Shown piece after piece: positions 34,163-42,081 of a stretch of DNA of 64,000 bases. Origin of the DNA: DAOTXN01 sp034435435. GTDB taxonomy: Bacteria; Chloroflexota; Anaerolineae; S140-20. Made by a program: the position numbers and the translations under genes. The notes below the pieces were generated by a model, which worked only from the letters and a program-made list of their open reading frames with translations, did not search any database and was not told the origin of the DNA. Position 1 is the stretch's first letter; each line of letters starts with the position of its first letter. The stretch is from contig DAOTXN010000089.1 in NCBI GenBank assembly GCA_034435435.1, forward strand, positions 1-64,000, read 5' to 3'.

Positions 34163-34171
34163 TGTTATAAT
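34163..34171 (+). promoter_or_regulatory. Extended -10 promoter of the proline dehydrogenase gene
   Basis: TG-T-TATAAT, 50 bp before ATG 34221. No clear -35. Confidence 0.55.
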
Positions 34172-34220
34172 TTGGGTGAACTGCTTGCCCCTATGGGCCA
34201 TTTGTTTCGAGGTGATGACC

Positions 34221-35144
34221 ATGCGATCTGTATTTCTGTATCTGTCTCACAGCCGCCGGCTCAAGCACTGGACTTCACAATCCCGTTTTGCCCGAGTCGC
34301 TGCCCGACGGTTTGTAGCCGGCGAGACGATTGAACACGCCATCGAAACCATTCGCGTGTTGAACGAGCGCGGCTTAGCGGCTACGCTGGATCACCTGGGT
34401 GAAAACACCCAGACAGAAGCCCAAGCGCTTGCTGCCGCCGATGACTATCTGATTGCTCTGGACCACATTGCGCAAAGCGGCGTGCGTTCACACGTGTCGG
34501 TCAAGCTGACACAGCTAGGGTTAGACCTGGGCGACGACCTGTGCCGGAGCAACGTGGCCCGTATTGCCGCCCATGCGCGTAAAGTGGGCGCCTTGTTGCG
34601 CATCGACATGGAAAGCAGCGCCTATACCGACCGCACCCTGGAAGTGCTGTATGCTTTGCGCCAGACGTATCCTAACGTCGGTATCGTCATCCAGGCTTAT
34701 CTTTACCGCAGCCGGCGCGACGTCGAAGCGCTCGTCGAGGCGGGAGTGCCCGTGCGTCTGTGCAAAGGGGCCTACAAAGAGCCATCCACGCTGGCCTTTC
34801 CGAAAAAGGCCGATGTGGATCAGAACATGATCGATTTGATGCATCTACTCCTGAGTGAAAAGGCGCGCCGGAATGGGTCCCGGCTGGCCATGGCCACGCA
34901 CGACGAAAAGCTCATCCATGCCACTCAAGCCTACGCCACGGCGCACGACATCCCACAAGACGCCTTTGAGTTTCAAATGCTCTATGGCATTCGCCCGGCG
35001 CTGCAGCAGCGATTGGCCGAAGCCGGTTATCACGTGCGCATTTACGTGCCCTATGGCGCCGAGTGGTATCCCTATTACATGCGCCGCCTGGCCGAACGCC
35101 CGGCCAACGTCTGGTTCATCCTTAGTAACTTGCTCAAGAGCTAA
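34221..35144 (+). CDS. Proline dehydrogenase (monofunctional PutB-like)
   Basis: 307 residues. Barrel signatures TLDHLGENTQTEAQA, VSVKLTQLGLDLGDD, RIDMESSAYTDRTLEV and GIVIQAYLYRSRRDVE match proline dehydrogenase; LCKGAYKE, ATHDEKLI, and FQMLYGIRP supply FAD- and substrate-binding residues, and RIYVPYGAEWYPYYMRRLAERP is the end helix. It oxidises proline to pyrroline-5-carboxylate with FAD and delivers electrons to quinone. No P5C dehydrogenase is next to it. ATG 34221 fits GAGGTG 6 nt upstream better than ATG 34215. Followed by a nitroreductase after 6 bp. Confidence 0.9.
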   Translation: MRSVFLYLSHSRRLKHWTSQSRFARVAARRFVAGETIEHAIETIRVLNERGLAATLDHLGENTQTEAQALAAADDYLIALDHIAQSGVRSHVSVKLTQLGLDLGDDLCRSNVARIAAHARKVGALLRIDMESSAYTDRTLEVLYALRQTYPNVGIVIQAYLYRSRRDVEALVEAGVPVRLCKGAYKEPSTLAFPKKADVDQNMIDLMHLLLSEKARRNGSRLAMATHDEKLIHATQAYATAHDIPQDAFEFQMLYGIRPALQQRLAEAGYHVRIYVPYGAEWYPYYMRRLAERPANVWFILSNLLKS

Positions 35145-35150
35145 AGCACT

Positions 35151-35873
35151 ATGACGACTTTGGATACTCTCCTGGAACTATTTGCCGACCGCCGCACCGT
35201 CCGGCATTACGTGCACAGCCCTTTGGCCGCGGGCGATCTGGATCGCATCGTCGAGGCTGGTCGGCGAGCGCCTTCTGGCGCGTTGGCCCAGCTTTCCAGC
35301 GTCATCCGCGTCACTGACGCCGGGTTGCGTGAGCGTCTGGCTGCGCTGTCCGGCGACCAACAGCACATTCGCGACGCCGCCGAGTTTTTCGTCTTTTGTC
35401 TCGACGTTTACCGCGCCCGCCGCCTGGTGGAGCATCACGGCGGCGAATATCACGCCGGGCCGCGCATTGCCGTCCACTATGGCACAATGGATGCCGTGCT
35501 GGTGGCCGCTAATATCGCTACGGCGGCCGAGGCACTAGGGTACGGCACGTGTTTCATCGGCGGCGTGCTCAACAACCTGGACGCTATTGCCCGCGAGTTA
35601 CGCCTGCCTGCCGGCGTGTTGCCGGTAGTGGGTCTCACCGTCGGCGTGCCCGACCCGGCGCACAGCTCACCCCAGAAGCCTCGCCTGCCCCAGACACTGG
35701 TGTTCCACGAAAATGGCTATCGCCAGCCAACGCCCGCCGAACTGGACGAGGCTTTGCGCGTGATGGGTGAAAGCTGGTTCACCACTCTGAATCGCTATTT
35801 CGGACCCAACGGCGCTTTCGCTCGCCGTGAAGAGGTGTGGAAACGCGCCCTCAACCAACAAGCCCTGGAATAA
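35151..35873 (+). CDS. Nitroreductase family FMN oxidoreductase
   Basis: 240 residues. ADRRTVRHYVHSPLAAGDLDRIVEAGRRAPSG is split over the FMN-binding N-terminal motif (RRTVR, APSG), then DAVLVAANIATAAEALGYGTCFIGGVLNN and VVGLTVGVPDP give the NfsA-like core. It uses NAD(P)H to reduce flavin, quinone or nitro compounds; the substrate is open. Co-directional with the proline dehydrogenase (6-bp gap) and RmlC-like gene (12-bp gap). Confidence 0.88.
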   Translation: MTTLDTLLELFADRRTVRHYVHSPLAAGDLDRIVEAGRRAPSGALAQLSSVIRVTDAGLRERLAALSGDQQHIRDAAEFFVFCLDVYRARRLVEHHGGEYHAGPRIAVHYGTMDAVLVAANIATAAEALGYGTCFIGGVLNNLDAIARELRLPAGVLPVVGLTVGVPDPAHSSPQKPRLPQTLVFHENGYRQPTPAELDEALRVMGESWFTTLNRYFGPNGAFARREEVWKRALNQQALE

Positions 35874-35884
35874 AGGAGTCGCCG

Positions 35885-36343
35885 ATGATTCAAGGCGTGG
35901 AATTCAAAGAGCTAAAGACTTTCGGGGACGAGCGCGGATTCTTTCGAGAGGTCTTGCGCGCCAGCGACCCGATCTTTGGCGAGGGATTTGCCCAATGGAG
36001 CCACACCATGTCCTATACTGGCGTGGCTAAAGGCTGGCATGTCCACCGCAGGCAAGTGGACTGGTGGTACCTGGCTGTGGGCGCGATCAAAGTGGCGCTG
36101 TACGACACCCGCCCCGACTCTCCCACCTATGGCGAATTGATGGAGTTTATGATGGGTGAACCGCACACTCCCCGCGTCGTCAAGATTCCGCCCGGTGTGG
36201 CGCATGGCTATCGCGTGCTCGACGGGCCGGCGCATCTGTTCTACATCGTTTCAGAAGAGTACGACGGCAGCGACGAAGGGCGTATCCCTCACGACGACTC
36301 GGAAATCGGTTACGACTGGACGGCCTGGCCTGCTATCACCTAG
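35885..36343 (+). CDS. RmlC-like dTDP-4-dehydrorhamnose 3,5-epimerase family cupin
   Basis: 152 residues. GVEFKELKTFGDERGFFREVLRA is the RmlC-like start; QWSHTMSYTGVAKGWHVHRRQVDWWYL and KIPPGVAHGYRVL carry metal/substrate histidines and the cupin fold. The usual RmlC catalytic His-Asp pair is only partly visible, so an epimerase role is not certain; the rest of the dTDP-rhamnose pathway is not here. AAAGGAG precedes ATG 35885. A palindromic terminator shared with the opposite-strand tRNA follows. Confidence 0.78.
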   Translation: MIQGVEFKELKTFGDERGFFREVLRASDPIFGEGFAQWSHTMSYTGVAKGWHVHRRQVDWWYLAVGAIKVALYDTRPDSPTYGELMEFMMGEPHTPRVVKIPPGVAHGYRVLDGPAHLFYIVSEEYDGSDEGRIPHDDSEIGYDWTAWPAIT

Positions 36344-36352
36344 AAAAACGAT

Positions 36353-36379
36353 ATGCCGGCGCGTTTGCCACGCCGGCAT
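36353..36379. terminator. Bidirectional terminator between the cupin gene and tRNA-Val
   Basis: ATGCCGGCG, 9-nt loop, CGCCGGCAT. It ends the cupin gene on the plus strand and lies a few bases after the tRNA 3' end on the minus strand. Confidence 0.6.
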
Positions 36380-36423
36380 TTCAGTGGGCAGGACAGGACT
36401 CGAACCTGCGGCCTCCTCCTTGT

Positions 36424-37110
36424 CTTACCGCATCGGCTTTCACCGACCACAAAAAAGTGTTGCGGTCTGGACTATATCTTGGCCATCTCAGGCCTGCTGC
36501 TTTTAGTCTCTGAGGCGTCCTGAAAATTCCTATAGTCGAGATGCCAGTGAACGCCAGCCTGTTGCCGGTTCTTGGCTTGTGCGACACGCAGATAAAAAGT
36601 CAAGCCTCCACCCACTTCTGCTTGCGATACGTAGTACACTAGGTCAGTGTCAGGACAATAGACTGCAAAGACATCTACCTGAACCGGAGAATAAGTCCGC
36701 TCATAACGTCGCCGCGTGTTCTCCGACTGACGCCAGTTCTTTACACGAATCGCGCCGCGATAAGCACGAGCGAATTTCACCTGCACTTTCCAGAGGCGTA
36801 GATCGGGTCCAACAGCAATCAAGTCAAAGGGAAGATTATCTCCAAACGGCAAGGCAACCTCAATATCTTGCTCCAAGAGATCAGATATTACCTTTGCTTC
36901 GCCAATGTTCCCTTTTCGCTTTGTGCTCATCCAGAAACTATAGGAATTCTAAGGTTCCCTGCTGATCACCCATTGTAATATCCAAGACCCTTTTAAGACC
37001 ATCGCACTCATCCTCTCGGATCACGCTGTGGTGGACTTGGCTTTAGGGCTTCCCAGCATACAGCAGCGTCCACTATGCTGGTTCATTTCCCAAGCATAGG
37101 CTCACTTTGT
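36424..37110 (-). ncRNA. Group I self-splicing intron in tRNA-Val (687 nt)
   Basis: Exon ends ...CTT (U before the 5' site) and intron ends ...GGTAAG (omega-G). Downstream of the endonuclease start is the core: R-like CAGAGACUA and S-like AAGAUAUAGUCC (P7 pairing ACUA with UAGU), the latter a typical group I motif. Near the 5' end GGGAAGCCCUAAAGCCAAGUCC resembles the P/Q region (P4). A 13-bp stem (AGAAUUCCUAUAG... with CUAUAGGAAUU; 36935-36952 and 36521-36540) encloses the open reading frame as a peripheral loop. The guide sequence pairing for P1 could not be fixed by eye. Subgroup not assigned. Confidence 0.87.
36472..36930 (-). CDS. Group I intron homing endonuclease, PD-(D/E)XK family (I-Ssp6803I-like)
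   Basis: 152 residues in the intron. GNIGEAKVISDLLEQ (Glu11), NLPFDLIAVG (Asp36) and WKVQVKFARA (Gln50-x-Lys52) match the PD-(D/E)XK pattern of the group I intron endonuclease family represented by I-Ssp6803I in the Synechocystis tRNA-fMet intron. It would cut intronless tRNA-Val alleles to promote intron copying. The C-terminal 25 residues are encoded by the ribozyme core: YRNFQD by the closing stem, ETKSSRPEMAKI by the R-S region, and the UAG stop is part of AAGAUAUAGUCC. Only a weak ribosome-binding site is present. Confidence 0.9.
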   Translation of the reverse strand: MSTKRKGNIGEAKVISDLLEQDIEVALPFGDNLPFDLIAVGPDLRLWKVQVKFARAYRGAIRVKNWRQSENTRRRYERTYSPVQVDVFAVYCPDTDLVYYVSQAEVGGGLTFYLRVAQAKNRQQAGVHWHLDYRNFQDASETKSSRPEMAKI

Positions 37111-37154
37111 AAGGGAGGCGCTCTAACCAACTGAGCTACCCGCCCGCGCCGACT

Positions 37155-37182
37155 ATTATACCACACGACCCGTTTTCGTCAA
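37155..37182 (-). promoter_or_regulatory. Sigma-70 promoter of tRNA-Val
   Basis: Minus strand TTGACG, 16-bp spacer, TATAAT, 9 bp before the tRNA 5' end. Confidence 0.8.
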
Positions 37183-37265
37183 TCTGGCATGCGAAACACT
37201 TGAATCCAATCGCAAGGGGTGATAGAATAAGGTTGTGCACGAGAGCGTCAGCGAGAAAGAGCGCG

Positions 37266-37922
37266 ATGACATCCAGGATGTCGCGGAGTAACGAGGAATG
37301 GCTGCTAGATCTCCGCAACGAGGAAACCCAGGCCGAGGCCCTGGCCGAATTGCGGGAGTATTTGCTGCGGGCTGTGTTCCTCTATCTGGATCGCTACCGC
37401 GAAGACCTGACCCATTTGGACCGGCGCGAGCTGGAACACATGGCCGAGGATTTCTGTCAAGAGGCGCTGTTGCAGATTCGGGCTAAACTAGATACCTTTC
37501 GCGGAGACAGCAAATTCACGACCTGGGCTTACCCTTTCGTCATCAACGTGGCAGCGGGGGAGCTGCGTCTGCGCCGTTGGCGCAACCAATCTATGGAGGC
37601 GTTGGTCAGCGAGCACGAAACTTCGCTGTTTACCTTTCTCAGCGATCAAGAGACGCCAGACCCCGAGATGGAAGCAGCTCGCAACGACATTCTCGCGCTC
37701 ATTCGCCAGATCATTGACGAAGAATTGACCGAGCGTCAACGCTTTGCACTGATCAGCGTACACTTTCGGGAAATGCCCATGGCTCAAGTCGCGCGACAGC
37801 TCAACTCGACGCCCAATAATGTGTACAAGCTGCTCCACGACGCCCGCGTCAAGATCAAGAAAGGGTTGCAACGTCGCTTTTACAGCCAGGCCGACGTACT
37901 GACCATCTTTGGCGACAGATAG
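37266..37922 (+). CDS. RNA polymerase sigma-70 family (ECF-like) factor
   Basis: About 218 residues. Region 2 is LREYLLRAVFLYLDRYREDL, DFCQEALLQIRAKLDTFRGDSKFTTWAYPFVINVA (split here), region 4 DEELTERQRFALISVHFREMPMAQVARQLNSTPNNVYKLLHDARVKIKKGL with helix-turn-helix. It should direct RNA polymerase to a set of stress or envelope genes. ATG 37266 and ATG 37278 both fit; earlier in-frame start 37200 is less likely. The small zinc protein at 38206 is its likely anti-sigma, separated by two palindromic repeats. Confidence 0.85.
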   Translation: MTSRMSRSNEEWLLDLRNEETQAEALAELREYLLRAVFLYLDRYREDLTHLDRRELEHMAEDFCQEALLQIRAKLDTFRGDSKFTTWAYPFVINVAAGELRLRRWRNQSMEALVSEHETSLFTFLSDQETPDPEMEAARNDILALIRQIIDEELTERQRFALISVHFREMPMAQVARQLNSTPNNVYKLLHDARVKIKKGLQRRFYSQADVLTIFGDR

Positions 37923-37973
37923 AGCTTACCGCCAGGTCTCAAAGACACGTAACTGCTCACCCTGGTCGCTCTT

Positions 37974-38035
37974 TGGACAGGATTAACAAGATTTACAGGA
38001 TTTTTCCAGGAATTCTATCCTGTGAATCCTGTCAA
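37974..38035. repeat. Palindromic ACAGGATT-type repeat, second copy
   Basis: TTTGGACAGGATTAACA... mirrored by ATCCTGTGAATCCTGTCAAA. Related to 3136-3215. Confidence 0.7.
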
Positions 38036-38079
38036 ATGGCTTCGGGTTTGCCGCTTTTACGCATTTGGGCTGAGTCATT

Positions 38080-38143
38080 AAAGACACAAAGGTTATGGAA
38101 AAAAGCAAGTTGATGTTACCGATGTGATTTTCTTTGTGTCTTT
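38080..38143. repeat. AAAGACACAAAG palindrome
   Basis: AAAGACACAAAG (38080-38091) and CTTTGTGTCTTT (38132-38143), 12 bp perfect, 40-nt spacer. With the preceding repeat it fills most of the gap between the sigma and anti-sigma genes. Confidence 0.65.
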
Positions 38144-38205
38144 GTGGTAAGAATCCAGGACCTGGGTGCATCATATTTTCTGCCATTTACAACTGAAGGA
38201 GAAAA

Positions 38206-38475
38206 ATGCCTATGCCATTAAAGCCATTCCGCAAGTGGGTCCGCTTGATTTACCTCACCCGCGATGACGAACTGGATTGTAATCAGCTTTTCGAAACCAT
38301 TCCGCAATACGTAGATTTAGAGGTTGCCGGAGAAGACGCCGCTGCACACCTTCCCGGCGTCAAACATCATCTTGAACAGTGCGCCGAATGCTACGATATG
38401 TACGTCACGCTGCGCGACGTCGCATTGATGGAAAAAGAGTTCGTCACCTCGCAATTAACTGACGTCCAGCGCTAG
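38206..38475 (+). CDS. Small zinc-finger (ZAS-like) anti-sigma candidate
   Basis: 89 residues. CNQLFETIPQYVD then HHLEQCAECYDMYVTL: the HxxxCxxC of the zf-HC2/ZAS anti-sigma fold. No membrane segment, so it would be cytoplasmic and bind the sigma factor encoded 284 bp upstream until a redox or metal signal releases it (inference). GGAG lies 5 nt before ATG 38206. A good terminator follows. Confidence 0.75.
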   Translation: MPMPLKPFRKWVRLIYLTRDDELDCNQLFETIPQYVDLEVAGEDAAAHLPGVKHHLEQCAECYDMYVTLRDVALMEKEFVTSQLTDVQR

Positions 38476-38498
38476 ATTAACCTCTGTTTCCAGTGTAC

Positions 38499-38536
38499 GC
38501 CGGCATCTCGTATTTTCTGGGATGCCGGCGCTGTTT
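38499..38536 (+). terminator. Terminator after the anti-sigma gene
   Basis: GCCGGCATC, loop of 13 nt, GATGCCGGC, then GCTGTTTT. The rest of 38537-38691 shows no gene. Confidence 0.75.
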
Positions 38537-38691
38537 TGGTATTTTAACGCATTTTTAACGTAAGATTCCCCCGTCCTCACCCATCCTATGTACAAATAAC
38601 AGGACAAATGCTCGCCGGCAGTTTCGCAACCCATCAATTTTGGAAAGGGTGCGTTAATCGCTAAAGAAATATCGAAAACAGAATGATTGGG

Positions 38692-38723
38692 GTGGGCCGA
38701 CCCGGCGAGTTGGGTCGGCCCAC
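38692..38723. repeat. GTGGGCCGACCC palindrome before prkA
   Basis: GTGGGCCGACCC, 8-nt loop, GGGTCGGCCCAC: 12-bp perfect stem 60 bp before the prkA start codon. Could be a repeat element or a leader hairpin. Confidence 0.75.
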
Positions 38724-38782
38724 GTTATATTCAGGTAAAGACAGTGAATGGCGACCAAAGGAAAAAGCCAGGAGGTGAAGAG

Positions 38783-40825
38783 ATGGGCCAGACGAACGTC
38801 ATCTCGTTGATCGGTGAGTTGCAGGATACCCAGGGCTTCCGTGAGCAATATTGGGAAGGCAGTTTTGCGGAATATTTGGATATCGTCAAGAGCAATTCCA
38901 AGACCGCCCGTAGCGCCTACCAACGCCTGTATGATATGATCCTTTCCTATGGGGTTGAGGAATACACCCGTCATCGGGAAACCATCGTCCATTATAAATT
39001 TTTCGATGATCCCTTTGACGATGGCCGCGACGCCATCTACGGCCTGGACAAACCTCTCATGCAATTGGTGCAAGTTTTCGAGTCGGCGGCGCGGCGTTAT
39101 GGCACCGAAAAGCGGGTGCTTTTGTTGCACGGACCGGTCGGCAGCGCCAAAAGCACCATCGTGCGTTTGCTCAAAAAGGGCCTGGAAGCCTATTCCAAGA
39201 CCGACGACGGCGCCCTCTATTCGTTGAGTTGGGTAGACATCCCCGATGCAGCCCGCATGGACTGCCCCATGCACGAGGAACCTTTGCACCTGATTCCGCC
39301 GGAGTTTCGGAGCGTTGTGCTGACCCAGTTGAACGATAGTCGCCCTCCCGAGGCCCAAGTGATGATCGAGGGCGAATTGTGCCCGGCGTGTCGCTTTGTC
39401 TACCGCCGCTTGATGGAACAATATCAGGGCGATTGGACAAAGGTGGTAGACCACATTCGTGTGCGGCGTGTTATCCTATCGGAAAAAGATCGTCTCGGGG
39501 TGGGCACCTTCCAGCCCAAAGACGAAAAGAACCAGGACTCGACCGAGTTGACCGGCGACATCAACTATCGCAAGATCGCCGAATACGGCTCGGACAGCGA
39601 CCCACGCGCGTTCAACTTTGACGGCGAATTGAACATCGCCAACCGGGGCCTGGTCGAGTTTATCGAAATTCTCAAACTCGACGTGGCCTTTCTCTACGAT
39701 CTGCTAACCGCCTCGCAGGAACACAAAATCAAGCCCAAGAAATTCGCCCAGACCGACATCGATGAAGTCATCATCGGCCACACCAACGAACCCGAGTACC
39801 GCAAGCTGCTCAACAACGAATACATGGAGGCCCTACGCGACCGCACCGTCAAGATCGACATCCCATACGTGACCCGTTACGGCGACGAGGTCAAGATCTA
39901 TGAACGCGACTTTCACGACGGACGGGTCATCGGGCAGCACATTGCGCCCCACACCATCGAAATGGCTGCCTTGTGGGCTGTGCTGACGCGACTGGACGAA
40001 CCCAAACACGCCGGACTGACCTTACTGCAAAAGCTCAAGCTATACGACGGGAAAAGCATCCCCGGCTTTACTGAGGACAGCGTGCGTGAGCTAAAGGACG
40101 AGGCCGAGCGGGAAGGCATGGAAGGCATCTCACCGCGTTACATCCAAGACAAACTCTCCAATGCCCTGGTCGGCGATGCCATCGATGGCTGCCTCAACCC
40201 CTTTATCGTGATGCGCGAACTGGAAGGCGGCCTCAAGCACCACTCGCTCATTACTAGTGAAGAGCAGCGCACCCGTTACCGCGAGTTGTTGGCGGTGGTG
40301 CGTGAAGAGTACGACGAAATCGTCAAGACCGAGGTGCAGCGGGCCATCACTGCTGATGAAGCCGCCATCTCGCGCCTGTGCGCCAACTATATCGACAACC
40401 TCAAAGCCTACACCCAGCGCGAAAAGGTGCGCAACCGTTACACCGGCGCGGACGAAGAGCCTGACGAGCGATTGATGCGCTCTATCGAAGAAAAAATCGA
40501 CATCCCTGAAAGCCGCAAGGACGATTTTCGGCGCGAGATAATGAACTATATTGCTGCGCTGGCGCTGGACGGGCGCATCTTCCGCTGGGACTCGAACGAG
40601 CGCCTGCGCAAGGCGTTGGAGCTCAAGCTCTTTGAGGATCAAAAGGACTCGATCAAGCTGACCAGCCTGGTTTCCAGCGTCATCGACCAGGAGACCCAGG
40701 AAAAGATCGACGTGGTCAAAACGCGGCTCATCAACAACTATGGCTACTGTAACATTTGCGCCACTGATGTGCTGAATTACGTGGCTAGCATCTTTGCACG
40801 GGGGGATACCAAGGGGGACAAGTAG
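38783..40825 (+). CDS. prkA: PrkA-family serine protein kinase / AAA ATPase
   Basis: 680 residues. AAA+ core with Walker A LLLHGPVGSAKSTIVR near residue 110; the YRKIAEYGSDSDPRAFNFDGELNIANRGLVEF stretch (cited in part) is the PrkA signature, followed by LLTASQEHKIKP and FAQTDIDEVIIGHTN. The C-terminal PrkA kinase-like domain lies past residue 400. In E. coli (yeaG) and Bacillus this protein works in nitrogen starvation and sporulation pathways with YeaH and SpoVR; here the same three genes are consecutive. ATG 38783 has AGGAGGTG 7 nt upstream. Confidence 0.94.
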   Translation: MGQTNVISLIGELQDTQGFREQYWEGSFAEYLDIVKSNSKTARSAYQRLYDMILSYGVEEYTRHRETIVHYKFFDDPFDDGRDAIYGLDKPLMQLVQVFESAARRYGTEKRVLLLHGPVGSAKSTIVRLLKKGLEAYSKTDDGALYSLSWVDIPDAARMDCPMHEEPLHLIPPEFRSVVLTQLNDSRPPEAQVMIEGELCPACRFVYRRLMEQYQGDWTKVVDHIRVRRVILSEKDRLGVGTFQPKDEKNQDSTELTGDINYRKIAEYGSDSDPRAFNFDGELNIANRGLVEFIEILKLDVAFLYDLLTASQEHKIKPKKFAQTDIDEVIIGHTNEPEYRKLLNNEYMEALRDRTVKIDIPYVTRYGDEVKIYERDFHDGRVIGQHIAPHTIEMAALWAVLTRLDEPKHAGLTLLQKLKLYDGKSIPGFTEDSVRELKDEAEREGMEGISPRYIQDKLSNALVGDAIDGCLNPFIVMRELEGGLKHHSLITSEEQRTRYRELLAVVREEYDEIVKTEVQRAITADEAAISRLCANYIDNLKAYTQREKVRNRYTGADEEPDERLMRSIEEKIDIPESRKDDFRREIMNYIAALALDGRIFRWDSNERLRKALELKLFEDQKDSIKLTSLVSSVIDQETQEKIDVVKTRLINNYGYCNICATDVLNYVASIFARGDTKGDK

Positions 40826-40892
40826 ATTGGTAAAATTGGGAATGGGTAGATGGGGACCGATCTACCAACCTACCCACCCTCAGGAGGTAACG

Positions 40893-42002
40893 ATGATAGC
40901 ACGAATCGAACAAGACACCAGCCGATTCCGCCAAATCGTGCGCGGACAGGTGCGCGAAAACCTGCGCAAATATGTCAGCAGCGGCGAGCTCATCGGTCGC
41001 CAGGGGCGCGAGCTGGTCAGTATCCCGGTTCCTGAAATTCAAATCCCGCAATTCCGCTTTGGGCGCCGGCAGGTCGGCGGCGTGGGTCAGGGGGATGGCG
41101 AGCCGGGCACGCCTATCGGCTATGATCCCGACCGGCCCGGCGAAGGCGATGAAGCCGGCAACCTGCCCGGCGAGCACTTGATGGAAGTCGAGATCACTCT
41201 ACAGGAATTGGCCCGTATCCTAGGCGAAGAGTTAGAGCTGCCCAACATCGAGCCCAAAGGCAAAGAAAACATCGAAAGCCGGGTGGACCGTTATACAGGC
41301 ATCCGGCGTGTGGGGCCAGAGAGTCTACGCCATTTCAAGCGCACTTACCGCGAGGCTCTCAAGCGCCAGATTGCTATGGGGGTATATAACCTCGACACGC
41401 CAACGGTCATCCCGGTGCGCGAAGACAAACGTTACCGCTCGTGGAACAGCCGCTATGAGCCTGACAGCAACGCCGCTATCATTTATATGATGGACGTCTC
41501 GGGCTCGATGTACAATGAAAAGAAAGAAATCGTGCGCCTTACCGCGTTTTGGATCGATACCTGGCTGCGCTCGCAGTATCAAAAGGTAGACGTGCGTTAT
41601 ATTATCCACGACGCGGCGGCCCGCGAGGTGGACCAGTACGCTTTTTATCACACCCGCGAGAGCGGCGGCACGGCCATATCATCGGCCTATCGGCTGTGCC
41701 GACAAATTATTCAGGAACATTATAGCCCGGCCGAATGGAATATCTATCCGTTTCACTTTACCGACGGCGACAACTGGGAAGACGATAACACTCAGTGCGC
41801 TCACCTGCTGGCTGATGATATTCTGCCCTATGTCAACTTGTTCTGTTATGGAGAAGTTAGGGGTCCGCGCGACTATAGCCGCTTTATGCGGGCGTTGGAC
41901 AAGCTAGAACTTGACGACCGAGAGCGCCTGGTCACGACTGCTATCTCGGACAAGGATGGGATATTTGACGCTATCAAGACTTTCTTGGGGAAGGGGAAGT
42001 AG
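40893..42002 (+). CDS. yeaH: YeaH/DUF444-family VWA protein
   Basis: 369 residues. Starts with a basic RFRQIVRGQVRENLRKYVSSGELIGR, then a Gly/Pro-rich linker. The von Willebrand A domain is from about 195: MDVSGSMYNEKKEIVRL contains the DxSxS metal site, and FHFTDGDNWEDDN the later MIDAS residues. Family partner of PrkA and SpoVR; likely an adaptor or chaperone. AGGAGG 6 nt before ATG 40893. Confidence 0.93.
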   Translation: MIARIEQDTSRFRQIVRGQVRENLRKYVSSGELIGRQGRELVSIPVPEIQIPQFRFGRRQVGGVGQGDGEPGTPIGYDPDRPGEGDEAGNLPGEHLMEVEITLQELARILGEELELPNIEPKGKENIESRVDRYTGIRRVGPESLRHFKRTYREALKRQIAMGVYNLDTPTVIPVREDKRYRSWNSRYEPDSNAAIIYMMDVSGSMYNEKKEIVRLTAFWIDTWLRSQYQKVDVRYIIHDAAAREVDQYAFYHTRESGGTAISSAYRLCRQIIQEHYSPAEWNIYPFHFTDGDNWEDDNTQCAHLLADDILPYVNLFCYGEVRGPRDYSRFMRALDKLELDDRERLVTTAISDKDGIFDAIKTFLGKGK

Positions 42003-42081
42003 GTTGGCAAATTTGGAATAGGTGGATTGACGGTTTGGTGAGTTGCCTATTGGCTCATCTACCGGCTGTTAGGAGTGCGCG

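Larger units (their letters stand above)
36385..37145 (-). tRNA. tRNA-Val (UAC anticodon), split by a group I intron
   Basis: 5' exon 37111-37145 (acceptor GGGCGGG, D-arm GCTC AGTTGGTTA GAGC, anticodon arm CCTCC CTT) and 3' exon 36385-36423 (ACAA GGAGG, variable AGGCC, T-arm GCAGG TTCGAGT CCTGT, acceptor CCTGCCC, discriminator A). Joined they make a 74-nt tRNA with a 7-bp acceptor, 5-bp anticodon stem CCTCC/GGAGG and loop CTTACAA: anticodon UAC, valine. CCA is not encoded. The intron is after U34, between the first and second anticodon bases, the same place as the group I intron in cyanobacterial tRNA-Leu(UAA). A consensus promoter (37155-37182) precedes the 5' end. Confidence 0.93.

Noticed and set aside
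36424..37110. Alternative intron boundaries up to four bases downstream, allowed by the shared ACAA
   Set aside because: Only the junction after CTT gives both a U before the 5' site and a final G, as group I introns need.
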